This document shows positions 1 to 11,559 of a stretch of DNA of 64,000 nucleotides, piece after piece. Position 1 is the first letter of the stretch. Every line of letters starts with the position of its first letter. A program made the position numbers and the translations under genes. The notes beneath the pieces were generated by a model that saw nothing but the letters and a program-made list of their open reading frames with translations, was not told where the DNA came from and ran no database searches. The DNA comes from Lutjanus erythropterus (Eukaryota > Chordata > Actinopteri > Lutjaniformes > Lutjanidae): NCBI GenBank assembly GCA_020091685.1, contig CM034603.1:9158683-9222682 (forward strand), read 5' to 3'.

Positions 1-3000
1 TTACAAAACCCCAAGGAGTAGAAGAAACATAGACGCTTCGACACAATAAAGCCGGAAAGAGAAAAAAAATAAATAAAACGGCAGCAACAAAATTACGCTA
101 ACAACCAAAGACAACTCATTTAAGAGAATGAGAGAAATCGCAAAGAAAGAAGACGATGATGCTGATTAACTAAAAACATGAAGCAGATCTTGAAACCAAT
201 GAGCTTTACACTACTTTTATTTACTTATACTTCAGTCCCAAAACACCCAGATTTCCCTGCATCCACATTTGGCAGTGGTACTAACTGCAGGGCTGCCAAC
301 TGCTACAAACTTAAAGTTAAAGTGATTTCATTTACAGTATGTAGCACACAAACACAAGCTGATCTCAGGGGGCCTTACAGTCTGTCAGTTCTTTAGACCC
401 TCTGTTCAGATAATAACTCCATAAGAAAGAAACGCAGGAGGGATCCTTCTTACACGCAATGTGCAGAGCAGACAGAAGTAGCAGTCACTGAAGAGTATCA
501 GAAGGAACTGAAAAGGAAAATAAGTATATTTAAAGTTTGACCTCAGCTGCAACTGGCCTGTAAAAGCGCACCTAAGGTGATAACAGTTGTATGTGATGAC
601 GTACCGAGACGCCACATACGCAAGCAGATGAGGGAGAGAGTGATGGAAGAAAAGAGAGTGATGCAGATTTCCCCCAACTCTATAACACAACATTAAAAAC
701 ATACCACAACCTCGCCAGTAAATATAAAACACAGAGAAATGTCAGTAGTCAGACGGGGCTGTGAGATTTGTGAAAATTTACGAATTTAGCTAAATCCAAT
801 GCTAAAGTTAGCTTAGCTGTTTGCATGCCAGGCAGACATGACGCACAGTGCTGCACTTTCCATCCTGTTGGGAAGAAAAGTCGCACGTTAGAGCCCAGTT
901 ACTGCCGTTTTCAAAACCAGATCTTTTAAAGTGGCTTCCTTCTAGGAAATTAATGACCAAAAAAAAAAAAAACTACTCAGTGTGTCTCCTGTTTGGGGTG
1001 TTTTCATGAGTATTTAAATTTCTTGATTTAGTTTAATGACAGACTGCTCACTGAACACAGAGAGTGAATTAATACCCCCAAAATGTCTGATGACTTTGTA
1101 ATGATTTTTCAAATGCTTTGCATGCTCTAATGATCTGTAGAAAAGTCTTGTTTTTTTGTTCTTTACAAGATAATATTGGTAATAATGATTCAACAAAGCC
1201 AAATTTAATCATAATAACAGTTGTAGACATTGGCAAACATCACTCTGATCACTGCGGGCGGAGACATCTGTCCTCAGGGCGTATTGCAGATTGAAGTGAA
1301 AGGAAAAACAAGTCGACTGCGGTTTGTAGAAAAACACAAAAAAGGAGGATCTATCACCATCCGTGATGGGCAAACCAACTCACGAACCACTCAGACAATT
1401 ACAAACCCATCTGCTACTTCAGCACCACAGACAGCCATGGATTTCTCGATACACAACACAGTTAGGCTCCTGGTATTTCAGAGGCATGGTCAGAGCCACA
1501 GATTCTAAGCTCAGTTCAATAAAGGATCAGTGATCAACATATTGAACTGAAACAAACCCTCTCCCCCCTGCACTATCTCTGCTACTAGCAGATGAGGAGA
1601 TGGGGAGAGGGGGGAATAGCAGGTTAACAAGGGGGATGCATCCCTTTCTTGTGTCAATTAATTGCTCTAGTCCATAAAAAGAGACATGTAATTAAACCAT
1701 GTCATATTGCCCCTTGATAATGGAGAGTTTTTGTCTGGGTGGGATCATTAAAGGGTTAGATGAAGAAGTTCACGCTTAATGACTTTAAAAATGATTTTCG
1801 TGCGGAACAAAGCTTACTTTAAAAGTGACTACTGACCATCAATCATTACTGTATTTAAGCCCACTAACTTCCCAAATAACAGCCGCAAACACTGAGCGTG
1901 CAAACCACAACCAGATCTTTAAACGCTGCACCACCAGTAGCTTGACCTCAAACCTCAGTCCGGCTGAGTCTGATGAGCGGGACCTCCACGTAACCACAGA
2001 ACCTAAGTGGAAATAAGCGTCTGAAGCACCCGAGTGTGCTCAGGACTGTCAAACAGTGGCAATCTCAGCCAGTAATAGGCCCATTATTAGATCGGAGCGA
2101 GGGAACCGCAGAGGCAACAGAGGATAACGCAGAGCGACTGATCACGATAAATAAGTGGCGGAAGAACCAAATCGGCAACTGGGGCATCACAACACACCCG
2201 AGATTTCCTCCACCCCCCTCTCTCCCTTCGCTCCTTCCTCCATTCCCTTTCCTCTTGTGGCGTGCCCTCCCCTCCTCTTCCATCACACCCTCCCTCCCTC
2301 CCTCCTAGGCTCTCTCTCCCCCCCTCTCCGCCTTTGAAGATGCTTTGTTTTCTTGAGTTGCCTCTAATCTTCAAATAGGGTGATCTAATAATGGCCATAA
2401 GAGTGTGTATGCGGGCAAGTTTTGATGCACTGAAGCATGTGTGTCTGCGTGGATGCCTCCTGCACATGTCAAACCGTGCGCCTGAGCCTGTGTGAGCGCA
2501 TGTGTTTGTGGCATGCACGCCCCGTGATGGAAACATGAATGTTGATGCTCCCCAACGCATTGCCGTGGGTGCCATTCGGATGTCATGCTGAGCCATCCCT
2601 GTGTCTGTCTGAGATGGGTGGGGGGGGGTAAACCCTGGGCGTGTGTGTGTGTCGCAGCGTGATGGCTGGTACAGTCAACACACACCGACAGCTGGATACC
2701 AGCAGTCTCCGGAGGGAAAAGGGGGCAAAAAAGAAAGAGCAAGATGTAGAACAAAGACTTGTACACAGTCGATATAAACTTGATGGATAACATAATAAAA
2801 ACTTCTTCTTTACACAAACTAGAAGAATCGTGATGAAAGCTGCGATCCTGCTCAGATTTGACCTGCAAAATCCACGTCAGCTGTGAGGGGTGGATTCACA
2901 TGAAAGGGAGGATAAAGGTAAAAGAAGGCCTCGCCTAAGCCTGCAGGCTTAGAAAAAATGATTTCCAAGACTTAAGTCTCGTCTCTGTATTAGAAAGCAA

Positions 3001-4263
3001 TCCTAAAATATTCCACTTTCCCCAACTACCATGTATGACATCTTCAAGCATGAGTGAATAGGTTGTGTACAATACCCAGCGAGACTGAAACAAACAGTCT
3101 ATTTACAAACTCCCTCATCTGTTCACCCTTCATACATCCAAACAAATTTATCCATTAGAGTGAAAAGATTGCCTTTTAGAGGGGGAGACCTTGACAACGA
3201 GCTAGAATGAATGCTTATATCCATCTCCCCCACCCTCGTCTGCCTTCCCTTGAAAGAATTTGGAGCAGTGGCAGCAGCAGCAGCCAAGGCCCATTTGGAT
3301 AGTAAAAAAAAACCTTCATAAGGCAGAGACCTAATTGAATTGCTTCTGATGGAGAGAGGAGCTCAATACCCTTTTACAGGTTTGAGTAAAGATGGAGGGA
3401 AGAGGGAAGGGCATAAAGGGGAGAGACGGAGAGAAAGTGAGAGGCGGCTGGCGTGGTGGTGGTGGTGGAGGTAGAGGGGAGGAGGAGGAGGAGGGTGATG
3501 ACGGGGTGGAGAATAATTGAGATGGACAGATAAGAAGGGAGGGAGGGAGAGGGAACAAAGAGAGGAGATGACAAAAATAGAGGAGGGGGGTGTGGTAATG
3601 ATGGAGATAGATGGAGGTGGAGGGGGGTGGGGGACAGAGAAATAATGGCAGAGATGAAAAACTGAGAGGAGCACTGATTAATAGTTTTGATTGGCTTATC
3701 AGCTTGTCTTTTTTGTCGTCCTCAAGGGAGGAAATGAGCTCGCTCTCGCACATAACAACCGCGAGTGAGTAACTGATCAGTCACTCGCGTGTCCGACTAG
3801 TTGACAATTTCTCAACAACAAAGGTGGCCTTGGCTCGCGCAGGCTCCTTGAACACGTCACGCGCTGCCCACACACCCTCTGGCATACAGGCTTCCTCAGA
3901 GAAAACAATAAATGATGCCCCTGTATGTACAACATGTCGGGCTCACACACACACACAAACACGCACACACACACAGACCACACTCTTGCCCGTGGCATTA
4001 AGGCCATCCTGCCACATCTAATAAACTCTGAGGATGGACTCAGTAGGCCATGGCATGGTGTCCACTTTACTCTGCTTAGGCAGCATCTGTCTTAAGCCTG
4101 ATTTTCAACGCGTCTGTTGTGTGTCTCAGGATGTGTAATCTGTGCCTTCTTATGGCTCTTTCATTTTACCGCAATTAACTTCCATTGATTTCCATTTTGT
4201 CTGCGAGGTGTCAGTGTCCCTCTGTTCCATATTCAACAGCTCACATGTGAAGACGCTTTCGCT
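1..4263. other. Non-coding DNA downstream of exon 2 (probable intron 2)
   Basis: No exon with convincing splice borders was found here on either strand. Exon 2 of the minus-strand gene ends in phase 0 at 5613, so this stretch is probably its second intron. It holds a pyrimidine-rich tract (about 2205-2335), a purine-rich tract (3395-3650), a short CA run (3945-3975) and otherwise unique sequence. Segments near 2090-2420 and 3160-3300 are non-repetitive and could be conserved non-coding DNA, but that cannot be tested here. Confidence 0.5.
3395..3650. repeat. Purine-rich low-complexity tract
   Basis: The plus strand is almost wholly A and G, with GAGG, GGAGGA and GGTGGT blocks. The complement gives the long serine/proline-rich open frames seen here (minus 3331-3753), which are low-complexity artefacts. 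Confidence 0.8.
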
Positions 4264-4516
4264 TTAAAGGGATAGTTTGGATTATTTCAAGCACGGTTGT
4301 ATGAGGTTCTTATCGATAGTCGGTGTATTAGCCACAGTAGATGTGGGTTGACATGCCCACAGTTTGGAGTAGTGGCACAGAAGCTAAGCAATGTCCTGCT
4401 GTGAAGAAATGTATTTAAGCCACTTAAAAACCCCAGTTAAAAAAAAAAAATCAGTATTATGTTGGCCAAATGTCACTCCCCTTTCCTTCAACCAGACTCC
4501 ATTGGCAAAATCAGTA

Positions 4517-5164
4517 CCGTATTTTCCGCACTATAAGGCGCATCGGATTATAAGGCGCACCTTCAATGAATGGCCTATTTTAAAACTGTTTTCATATATA
4601 GGGCGCACCGCATTATAAGGCGCATAGAATAGAAACTACTGTAGTGGCTGGGGTTGCGTTATGCATCCACTAGATGGATCCAGGGTCCCGTTTCCCAGAG
4701 CCTGCGTAGCGCTACGTGCGTCGTAAGTTGTATTTTAAGGTCTCCCTTAAGGTTACGGGCTGTTTCCCAGAGTTGGGACAACCTTAAGGGAGACCTTAAA
4801 ATACAACTTACGACGCACGTAGCGCTACGAAGGCTCTGGGAAACGGGGCCCAGATAAGTCAGTCAGTTCTCTCGCTGCTGCTCTATTCCCATGTTCTTCT
4901 GCGTGACTGATAGCCTTGAGTTTGAACTCTGCGTCGTAAGCGTGTCTCTTGAAAGGTGCCATTCTTGTGCCACACAAGTGGTGTGGGACTGGAGTTCCCC
5001 TTTACCGTTTTTACCGCTGTTACTTCAGCGACGCCCCCTGACTACGGTAGACATAATTAACCAATATTGATCCATATATAAGGCGCATCGGATTATAAGG
5101 CGCACTGTCGGTTTTTGAGAAAATTAAAGGCTTTTAGGTGCGCCTTATAGTGCGGAAAATACGG
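4517..5164. mobile_element. TA-target MITE with CCGTATTTTCCGCACTATAA ends
   Basis: The element begins CCGTATTTTCCGCACTATAA and ends with the inverted complement, TATAGTGCGGAAAATACGG. TA lies directly outside both ends (4515-4516 and 5165-5166), as expected for Tc1/mariner-pogo-type insertion. The subterminal motif TTATAAGGCGCA is repeated near both ends. It has no coding frame. It sits inside the TTAA-target element and itself carries a foldback element at 4684-4850. Confidence 0.8.
4684..4850. mobile_element. Palindromic foldback MITE, innermost of the nested set
   Basis: Two arms of about 71 bases (4684-4754 and 4780-4850) are almost perfect inverted complements, separated by a 25-base loop. 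The outer ends read GGTCCCGTTTCCCAGAGCC and its complement with C/T differences. CAG flanks both sides (4681-4683 and 4851-4853), a possible 3-base target duplication. The loop holds a second partial copy of the end motif (GTTTCCCAGAG). Arm identity this high suggests the youngest insertion of the three. Confidence 0.8.
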
Positions 5165-5612
5165 TAATTTTACTTCGCAGAACACAGGAGTCTCCTACTG
5201 CCTTGATCTGTTAGTTTGTGTTATTTTGTGACTTCAGTGAATGTGAGCTAACCTTTTAAAACACCAAAGTCACACAATAATACAGACAAGCTTTAGATCA
5301 AGGCAACAATAGACCAGCAACTTCCAGATACTGTGAGGTAAAATTAGTGATTTTGCCAATGGACTCTGGTTTAGCTAAATTGATATAGTGTTTTTTCATA
5401 TAGGCCTTTCTTAAGAGGCTTTAACATGTTTTGCTGCTGACCCTGTCCACAGCAGTACGCCACTTAGCTTTCATGCTGGTACTCCTCTCTCTTTCTCCAA
5501 ACTTCAAATAATGCAAACTGTCCCTTTAACAATTAATATCTCCTTCAGGTGACCTAATGTGACAGCAGCCCGGGCAGCAGTTGTTTGGTGTGAGGGTGTT
5601 GGCGTCTCTCAC

Positions 5613-5707
5613 CAGAATCCTGTCCTCTGTTTTGCCGCTCCTCGTGTCCTGCTTGATGGCTCGCACAAACTTAATGGCCTGCTTGTCCAGCACCTTCCTG
5701 ATGCTCT
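5613..5707 (-). CDS. Coding exon 2 of CARMIL-like gene (partial gene)
   Basis: This 95-base exon is read on the minus strand. It has a polypyrimidine-CAG acceptor just above 5707 and a GTGAGA donor just below 5613. Joined to the single G left over from exon 1 it gives 32 in-frame codons beginning ESIRKVLDKQ and ending TEDRIL, and leaves phase 0 for exon 3. The joined peptide resembles the start of CARMIL/LRRC16 proteins: a VxRE..ESI...V helix, a basic stretch, then a short K-x-E-x-(R/K)-(V/I)-L strand that opens the PH-like domain. CARMIL proteins bind capping protein and uncap actin filaments at the leading edge. The LRR domain and capping-protein-binding region would be encoded beyond the window. 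The family call rests on about 36 residues recalled by eye, so the paralogue (1, 2 or 3) is undecided and another family remains possible. That this is a real coding exon is more certain than its name. Confidence 0.6.
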
Positions 5708-6394
5708 CTGGAGAGAAGAGCAGAGAAAAAAAGGGTAAAAAAAACGGGGGAGCTAATTACATAATGTAAACACATCACAGAATGAAAAGCACTGCCCTGA
5801 GATGCACTCAGAGACACTGTAAAAAGCTTTTATGGAGGAAATCAATAAATTCAAATATACAGCTGGGTGATAAATGAAAGGAAAAACCTGAATAAATTGG
5901 TGAAGAATCATTACGGATGCACGGATTTTGTCTCCTTGTACCAATTCTGATACCTTAACTCAGGATGATGATAGCGCCGCTCCAACACCAGGGCTGTTTT
6001 TTCCCCATCTGTACCTCGCTGCATGAATCCGATTGGGTTATTCCTCTATATAACTACACATCACTTTTTCTTAACTATGACAGGAAGCTGGAGGTTGATA
6101 TTCATGAAGTGGCATTAACTCACTACAACAAACGACGGAAGCAGAACAGAAAACAAGGGGGCTCCTGCTGTGACACTGCCGCTGAAGTGATGAGAGTGAA
6201 TAACAACTGCTGGCAAATATTGATATATAAGACAATATTGTGCTCAAGGGACTGCTGTGGTGCTCAACATTCTGTCAACAGCCCGGTGAGACTGTGTATC
6301 AGTGGATTCACTGAATTTTCTAACAACAATGACAAAAGAAGTAGATTTTAATATGGATTGGGTTGATACCCAGTTCATTTAATAAGGTGAGTAC

Positions 6395-6905
6395 TGGTGC
6401 TAGGAATGTTCCTGGCGATTAATTTCCCCATCGATTGAAGGCAAAATTAATCGCAATGCAATAAAAACATTGCACGTCAACCTACAAAACATGACGACGC
6501 ACTAAATGCTTCACCTTTTCAGAGCGAAGAGGGTCACAGTGTCTGCGGATAAACATCACGGAGCTGATGTTAGCTGCCAGCCTGCTACACAGTGTGGCTA
6601 ACGTCAGCAGTGCTAGCAGCAGCAGCTGCTCTCCTCTCCACCACAACTGTCAAACACCAACATCTGTGACACACTTTGTGTTTGCTCAAGGTCAAGAGTG
6701 GACTGTTCATCCCAACATTTAAGGCAACATGGACAACAATCCTAAAAGTGATCCTAATAATGGAAAGTTTTAACATACAATGTTCCACGACAAGTGAGCA
6801 AAACTTAGCCGAAGCCCATGTGACACAGTCAAAAGTAGAGTTAAAACAATTTGTGGATTTAGTTGATCTACAGCAAATTAATCAGCAATTATTTTGATAA
6901 CTTTA
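6395..6905. mobile_element. Degraded hAT/ZBED-type DNA transposon fragment
   Basis: The fragment runs from a GATTAATTTCCCC-type left segment to a right segment ending TTAATCAGCAATTATTTTGA, a layout I recognise from fish hAT-related dispersed repeats. There is no intact transposase. Boundaries are approximate and no target duplication was found. Confidence 0.35.
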
Positions 6906-8042
6906 AGTCGCTTTATGTGTGCTTGATAAATGTGAAGACACCGTAATAATAATAACATAATAATAACAATAATCTTGAAGATTTTTCACTATTTTCTAAT
7001 ATTTTATAAATAGAGATACAGAGTAGAATAGAGAGAATACCTATACAGATTCTGATACTTGAATTTTGCACATCTGCCCATTATGGCGACACAGTTAACC
7101 AAAATACTGTAAAAACCACAGCGTGGCCAAGTGCAATATCCAAATCATGGAGGCACCATTTTTTTTAATGATGGGAAAAATTGTGACAAAAAAGTGCCCT
7201 GGCCTGCTAATCTTGTTCTCCGTATGAATGAAAACATGTTTGATACAGACCACAACAACATCACATCATTTTTTTCTTAAGTGAAAATTAAAATTGTGGT
7301 GCAATAAATATCATTCCCACTCATCACGAATCATGAAATGTTTCAGTCATTTTTCGCGCAAAACTGTCAAACATTTGCTGCTTAGAGCTTCTTCAATGTA
7401 AGGATTTGCTGCTTTTTTTGATAACGAGAATAATTGCTAGTTGCAGTACTAGTAGACACCAGTTTTTCCCAAGGAGGAAGAAGGCATGGAGTAAAAAAGA
7501 AGATGTCTCTGGTTCTGCTGCATTGATTTTGATCCCCCCCCCCCCCCCACAATGTTACAGGAGTGCAACGCTATAGCAAGGGAGTACTCTTTTATACATG
7601 CTATGCAGGAGCACTGAAGCTTTTGTGGAGGATTTTGGTGGCCAAAAACTTCACAAAAGAAACTGATGACCCTATGATGGGCTTTCTTTTAATCTGACAC
7701 CCACCTACATTGTGCATTAGTATTAGGACGCCAGCAGGTGACACTTTTAGGACATGACCCCATGGAAATTAATCAGTGACTCTTATCTGAGAGCTTTTGT
7801 TTGAAAATTTCCATCCAAATTAGTTCTAGTGTGGTACCTGGATATGGCTGTGTGTCAGAAAATGTGCCCATCTCCCAATAAAATCATCATTTTGATTCTG
7901 ATGATGCTGTCGTCGCATTTTGGCTTTGATTTTCAGCTTGGGGATAGACTGGTGGATTACTCCTTTAAAGACAGCCGCACTGGGGGTGAACAGTCACAGA
8001 GACAAGTAGACAGCTACAAAGACACAAACATGAGGACAGGCA

Positions 8043-8044
<2 letters not shown>

Positions 8045-8098
<54 letters not shown>
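8045..8098. repeat. (CA)n microsatellite
   Basis: About 27 uninterrupted CA units, likely polymorphic in length. Confidence 0.97.
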
Positions 8099-8100
<2 letters not shown>

Positions 8101-8865
8101 AGCTGTAGAGGACTCATAACGGCGCTATTTTTAGCCTCACAGAAAGAGAGGAAGAAAGAAAGAAAGAAGCCGCCCGGCTCATCTCAATGGAACCGACCAC
8201 AGGACCCAGAGCTGCAATCTTTAGGGGCCTCTACTCCACCACACCACACGACCCTGCTGAAGCTCACTGAACCGCACCGGAGGCCTCCGCCATTTACATC
8301 TCCTCCACCACAACCAGCGCAGTACAACCTGCTCTTCACAAACACAATGTCAACCTATATCCTCAAACCGCAAACACACACATATGTCTGCAAGCTGTGC
8401 CACATGCACATTTCAAGCGGGGCCACCCATGATAAATATGAGCCCACCAGATGGAGATACAGCACGCCATGCTGTGTCACGATGCTCCATTGTGTCACAT
8501 TCTCCCAACTCTCACTCTCTCTCTCCACTGCACACTCATAATTCTCACATTCCAGCAACAGCCATGAAGTTGGCTCTCACACTTGAGCGAGCAGCAGCAG
8601 ATGCGGGGAGGACGAGACAGGGACGGGGCGGGGTGGGGGGGTGGGGGGGGGATCACACCGGCAGATCGAAGGAAGGATCAGCCGCAGACAAACAGAGAGT
8701 TATTGACATTAAGCTGGGTAAGGCCCAATCGCTTAAACCTTTTAACACACTCTGTGGTCTCCCCCAAGACCTGGCCTGCTGGTGTGACCTCAGCATCTGC
8801 TCCCAAAGGGGTGAAGAGGGGCAGGAACAACCGGGATGTTCCCCTTTGATGTAGATCCCGACTGA

Positions 8866-9154
8866 CAGGGGTGTAAAAAAAATATCAATATACTTGAGTA
8901 TTGTGACATTTAACATGATATTGTGATGCATGCAAAGGTTTGTGGCTGTGGTCCATTTTGTGTTGTGTTTAAAGACCCGACTGACTAGACAGCAGTGCTG
9001 TTACCTATTTTTACTGGTTTGATTGAATGATGTAAACTTTTTTTTAACTCAGACTTTATGCATATTGTGGTATGTTCTTTAAACTATGACAGTTTTCCCA
9101 AAGTTAGATTAAAAAAATAGCAACATATCACAATATAATGAATCCTAACCCCTG
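8866..9154. mobile_element. Short MITE with CAGGGGT termini
   Basis: The left end is CAGGGGTGT followed by an AT-rich ATATCAATATAC segment. The right end is the inverted form, CACAATATAATGAATCCTAA then CCCCTG. The body has no coding frame. The ends resemble hAT-type non-autonomous elements of fish, but no clear 8-base target duplication is visible. Confidence 0.5.
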
Positions 9155-9177
9155 TATCGACAGATTCTTGCCAATAC

Positions 9178-10222
9178 AAAGCCCTACCGACCAATTATAT
9201 AAACTGACTAATATTATCGTCCCAATACTGGCCTATCACAGCTATACAACTGCAAAGCATTTAGATTTTGAAATGCTAAGCATATGATGACACATTAAAA
9301 AACAGACGATAACAAATAAAAACATACTAACTTATAGCTTATATATCATATAACTATATTTGTCTATATTGGTATCACCATATCTTTATTATAATGCAGA
9401 TTGTTTTAAATTGTTAGCGTTCAGGTTTAATATACACATATATTTAGACGTATTTGTGTTTTTTATTTATAGATATTTTTAATTTAAAAAAAATACTGGT
9501 GAAAGTTTACTCTGTCAGGTTTCAGATATCATTTTGGTCTTGACCACTTCTGAGGGACCGTTACAAAAATGTGTGTATATGTTCTGTATATGATGTATTA
9601 AAAAATGACCATGGTCATCAGTGAAGACATTTGGAATATATTCAAAAGCTAAAGTTTTTTCACTATTTGAAGATGATTGAGTGTTCATATTTAGACTATA
9701 TTTTACCAGGATTTGCAACAGTGATGTTTTTTTTCCTCTGCAATGTGTTAAGGTCGCTTTAGACCATCATTAAGAAACTACATCAAAATTTCTCAGTTAA
9801 AAGCCAGAAAAAAGGGCACATGTGGGACTCAAACCTGGGTTGCCTGGATGGAACCCCTATAAATTAAACCCCTTGTCCACCAGAATCTCTTGTCGTTGTA
9901 AGTATGCGTGCATGTTCGGCTGCAGCAGCGTGCACAGCGTGGACCTGATGTCACCAGCCAGTGAAATATGACTTGCCTTCACATTAATCAGTACTGTCTC
10001 TCTTTCGACCTACAACTGAACAAATTATCAGAATTAAAACAAAAATTTTAGTCTTTAGCCAGCTGACAAGAGCAAGAAAAGAGGTCTTGCACAAACCGAC
10101 TGTAAACCAGTTCACAACTAGAAAGCAACATTGAAATCCAGGTTGGTGCTTGCTACGATATCGATAATATTTTACTACCTAACATCGTCATCGGCCCCAA
10201 ACATCCAATATCGGTTGGGCCC
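9178..10222. mobile_element. Possible DNA transposon with GCCC(A/T)ACCGA termini
   Basis: The left border reads AGCCCTACCGACC. The right border read on the other strand is GGCCCAACCGATATTGG. Both ends carry TATCG-type subterminal motifs, as in a fish MITE family. The AT-rich body has no coding frame and includes the tRNA-like sequence at 9810-9915. Borders are approximate. Confidence 0.35.
9810..9915 (-). repeat. tRNA-like sequence / possible SINE head
   Basis: On the minus strand a B-box-like GGTTTGAGTCC follows a GGTGGACAAGGGG segment that could be a decayed A box, and a run of T follows, as in a Pol III terminator. The cloverleaf stems pair poorly, so this is more likely a tRNA-derived repeat or pseudogene than a functional tRNA. 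Confidence 0.35.
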
Positions 10223-10452
10223 TACATTCATGGATTTACCCCCCCCCCCCTTGTGAACCCCCATCTGCACCCCTCCCCATCTTGTCCTCAACTGACAGGT
10301 GTGTTGATGGCCTAATGCCTCCTGGCTCTGATCACCAGGCCAGACAGACGGAGCTTGACCAGGTTGATCTGGTAAACAGCGGGATTTAACTCGCCCGCGT
10401 CAAGATAATTAGCAGTGAGAGATACACCTTCTTTAACACCTGATCATCCAAA

Positions 10453-10454
<2 letters not shown>

Positions 10455-10503
<49 letters not shown>
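10455..10503. repeat. (GT)n microsatellite
   Basis: About 24 uninterrupted GT units, about 550 bases from the first coding exon. Confidence 0.97.
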
Positions 10504-10995
10504 GTTTAGTCCAATCTCCCCAGCAGAGAGAGAGGCTCAGCCTGCGTGCAGCTGAACCCATGCTGCCTGCTGCTGCACGCAAAGCGCTCCCAGTCGCGCA
10601 ATAACTCCCACGCACACAGGCAGAAAAGAAAGAGATGAAAACTCCTAATGAATGCACATCCGAGCCACGACGCGCTCACATGCACAGCAACACTTCAACA
10701 TAACTCTGCCAGCGCTACAGGACTCCTGTGCGCGATAAATTTCGCAGCGGATCGTTACGCCAAATCAATCCGAAAGTGAACGCTGCCGCTCCGAGATCGA
10801 TGGAATTACAATCTTCTCCACCGGCTTCATCAGCCATTAACTCTGCTTTTGCCTTGGGAGACATTTCCTGCACTTGCCTGCGGTGATAACTCCGTTGCAA
10901 TTAAACGATTTAAAGAGCAGCTGAGTAAAGACAAACTAACCCCACGCGTCCTAAAGCGGGTCCTACTTCTCCTGAAAACTCGTGCTGGAGCTCAC

Positions 10996-11053
10996 CTGTG
11001 ATCTCCCTGCTGACGTTGACGAATCCCGCCGCTGTGGTCTCCTTTGAGGCCAT
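10996..11053 (-). CDS. First coding exon of CARMIL-like gene
   Basis: Read on the minus strand, an ATG at 11053-11051 opens MASKETTAAGFVNVSREIT and then G, followed directly by a GTGAGC donor. The ATG context (GAGCGCACC ATG GCC) is a good Kozak match, with C at -3 but G at +4. The leftover G joins AG of exon 2 to form Glu, giving ...SREIT-ESIRK..., which aligns with the VPREL-ESIK region at the start of CARMIL1-type proteins. Codons are GC-rich and the exon sits in a CpG-containing block, unlike the AT-rich surroundings. This start was chosen because it is the only ATG joined to a strong donor in a phase matching exon 2. The N-terminus has no signal peptide. If the family is right, the product is a cytosolic regulator of actin capping at the plasma membrane. 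Confidence 0.6.
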
Positions 11054-11279
11054 GGTGCGCTCCTCCCGCCGGGTCCAGCCCCTTCTCCTTCACCCCAGCT
11101 CCTTAATGTCCCCTCAGCTCAGAGCGCTTTTTCCCCTTCGCCCCTGTTTTCTCTCCGCCTGCAGGTGCTCCGGGCGCAACAACAGTCCGTACTCTGTGAT
11201 GTGGAGCGATGCCGTGGTGCGCACTGGCAAAAACCCGAGGAGCGCCTCCGACTTCAGCTCAGCGCGCACTCCAGCACAT

Positions 11280-11283
<4 letters not shown>
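11054..11283 (-). promoter_or_regulatory. GC-rich 5' UTR / proximal promoter of the CARMIL-like gene
   Basis: Upstream of the ATG the DNA is markedly richer in G, C and CpG than the window average (GCGCTCCTCCCGCCGGGTCC and following). No TATA box is evident, which fits a CpG-type vertebrate promoter. The block ends at a GA microsatellite. The transcription start cannot be placed from sequence alone. Confidence 0.45.
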
Positions 11284-11347
<64 letters not shown>

Positions 11348-11356
11348 CAGAGAGAG
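11284..11356. repeat. (GA)n microsatellite
   Basis: A near-perfect GA run with a few interruptions near its right end, immediately upstream of the putative promoter. It gives the SLSLSL/REREREREE artefact frames on the two strands. Confidence 0.95.
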
Positions 11357-11559
11357 GAGGGGGGTGGGAGGTGGAAGGGTTAGAGGCTGTGCCATTGTAT
11401 TTTCAACTGCAGTTTCTTGAAGTAGTGTTTTCATGACAGGGACATTGACAGGGCCCCAAACAGACAGGGGTCCCTTCAGGGAGGATCATACAGTATTAAT
11501 CTGAAAGCAAAAGGTTAAGGGCTCCACATCAGACAGGAACATTGCTGGATTTTCGCTGA

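Larger units (their letters stand above)
4268..5525. mobile_element. TTAA-target MITE (Kolobok/piggyBac-like), outer shell of a nested set
   Basis: The two ends are inverted repeats: AGGGATAGTTTGGATTATTT on the left and its near-complement on the right, matching at about 21 of 24 positions. TTAA lies directly outside both ends (4264-4267 and 5526-5529), the target duplication of piggyBac and Kolobok transposons. Further inverted arms lie inside: 4490-4514 pairs with 5346-5370. There is no transposase frame, so this is a non-autonomous copy. It was split by a later insertion at 4517-5164. A related copy lies at the right window edge (63380 onward). The superfamily is inferred from the target site only. 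Confidence 0.75.
5708..10995 (-). other. Intron 1 of the CARMIL-like gene
   Basis: This is the 5.3 kb gap between the GTGAGC donor of exon 1 and the CAG acceptor of exon 2. It contains hAT-like and MITE debris, a C homopolymer (7534-7548), a long CA run, a tRNA-like sequence and a GT run, each listed separately where supportable. No further exon was recognised. A long first intron is common in vertebrate genes. Confidence 0.5.

Noticed and set aside
2087-2868. Overlapping minus-strand frames of 169 and 165 codons
   Set aside because: The sequence is skewed (pyrimidine-rich and GTGT-rich); Gly/Arg and His-rich peptides are typical artefacts.
3331-3753. 140-codon Ser/Pro-rich frame on the minus strand
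   Set aside because: It lies in a purine/pyrimidine low-complexity tract that stays open in several frames.
8041-8100. CA run considered as part of a CRISPR-like or other direct-repeat array
   Set aside because: It is a simple dinucleotide microsatellite; no spaced repeats or cas-like genes exist in the window.
11114-11434. Frames over the GA microsatellite upstream of the first exon
   Set aside because: Dipeptide repeats (SL or RE) come directly from the microsatellite.
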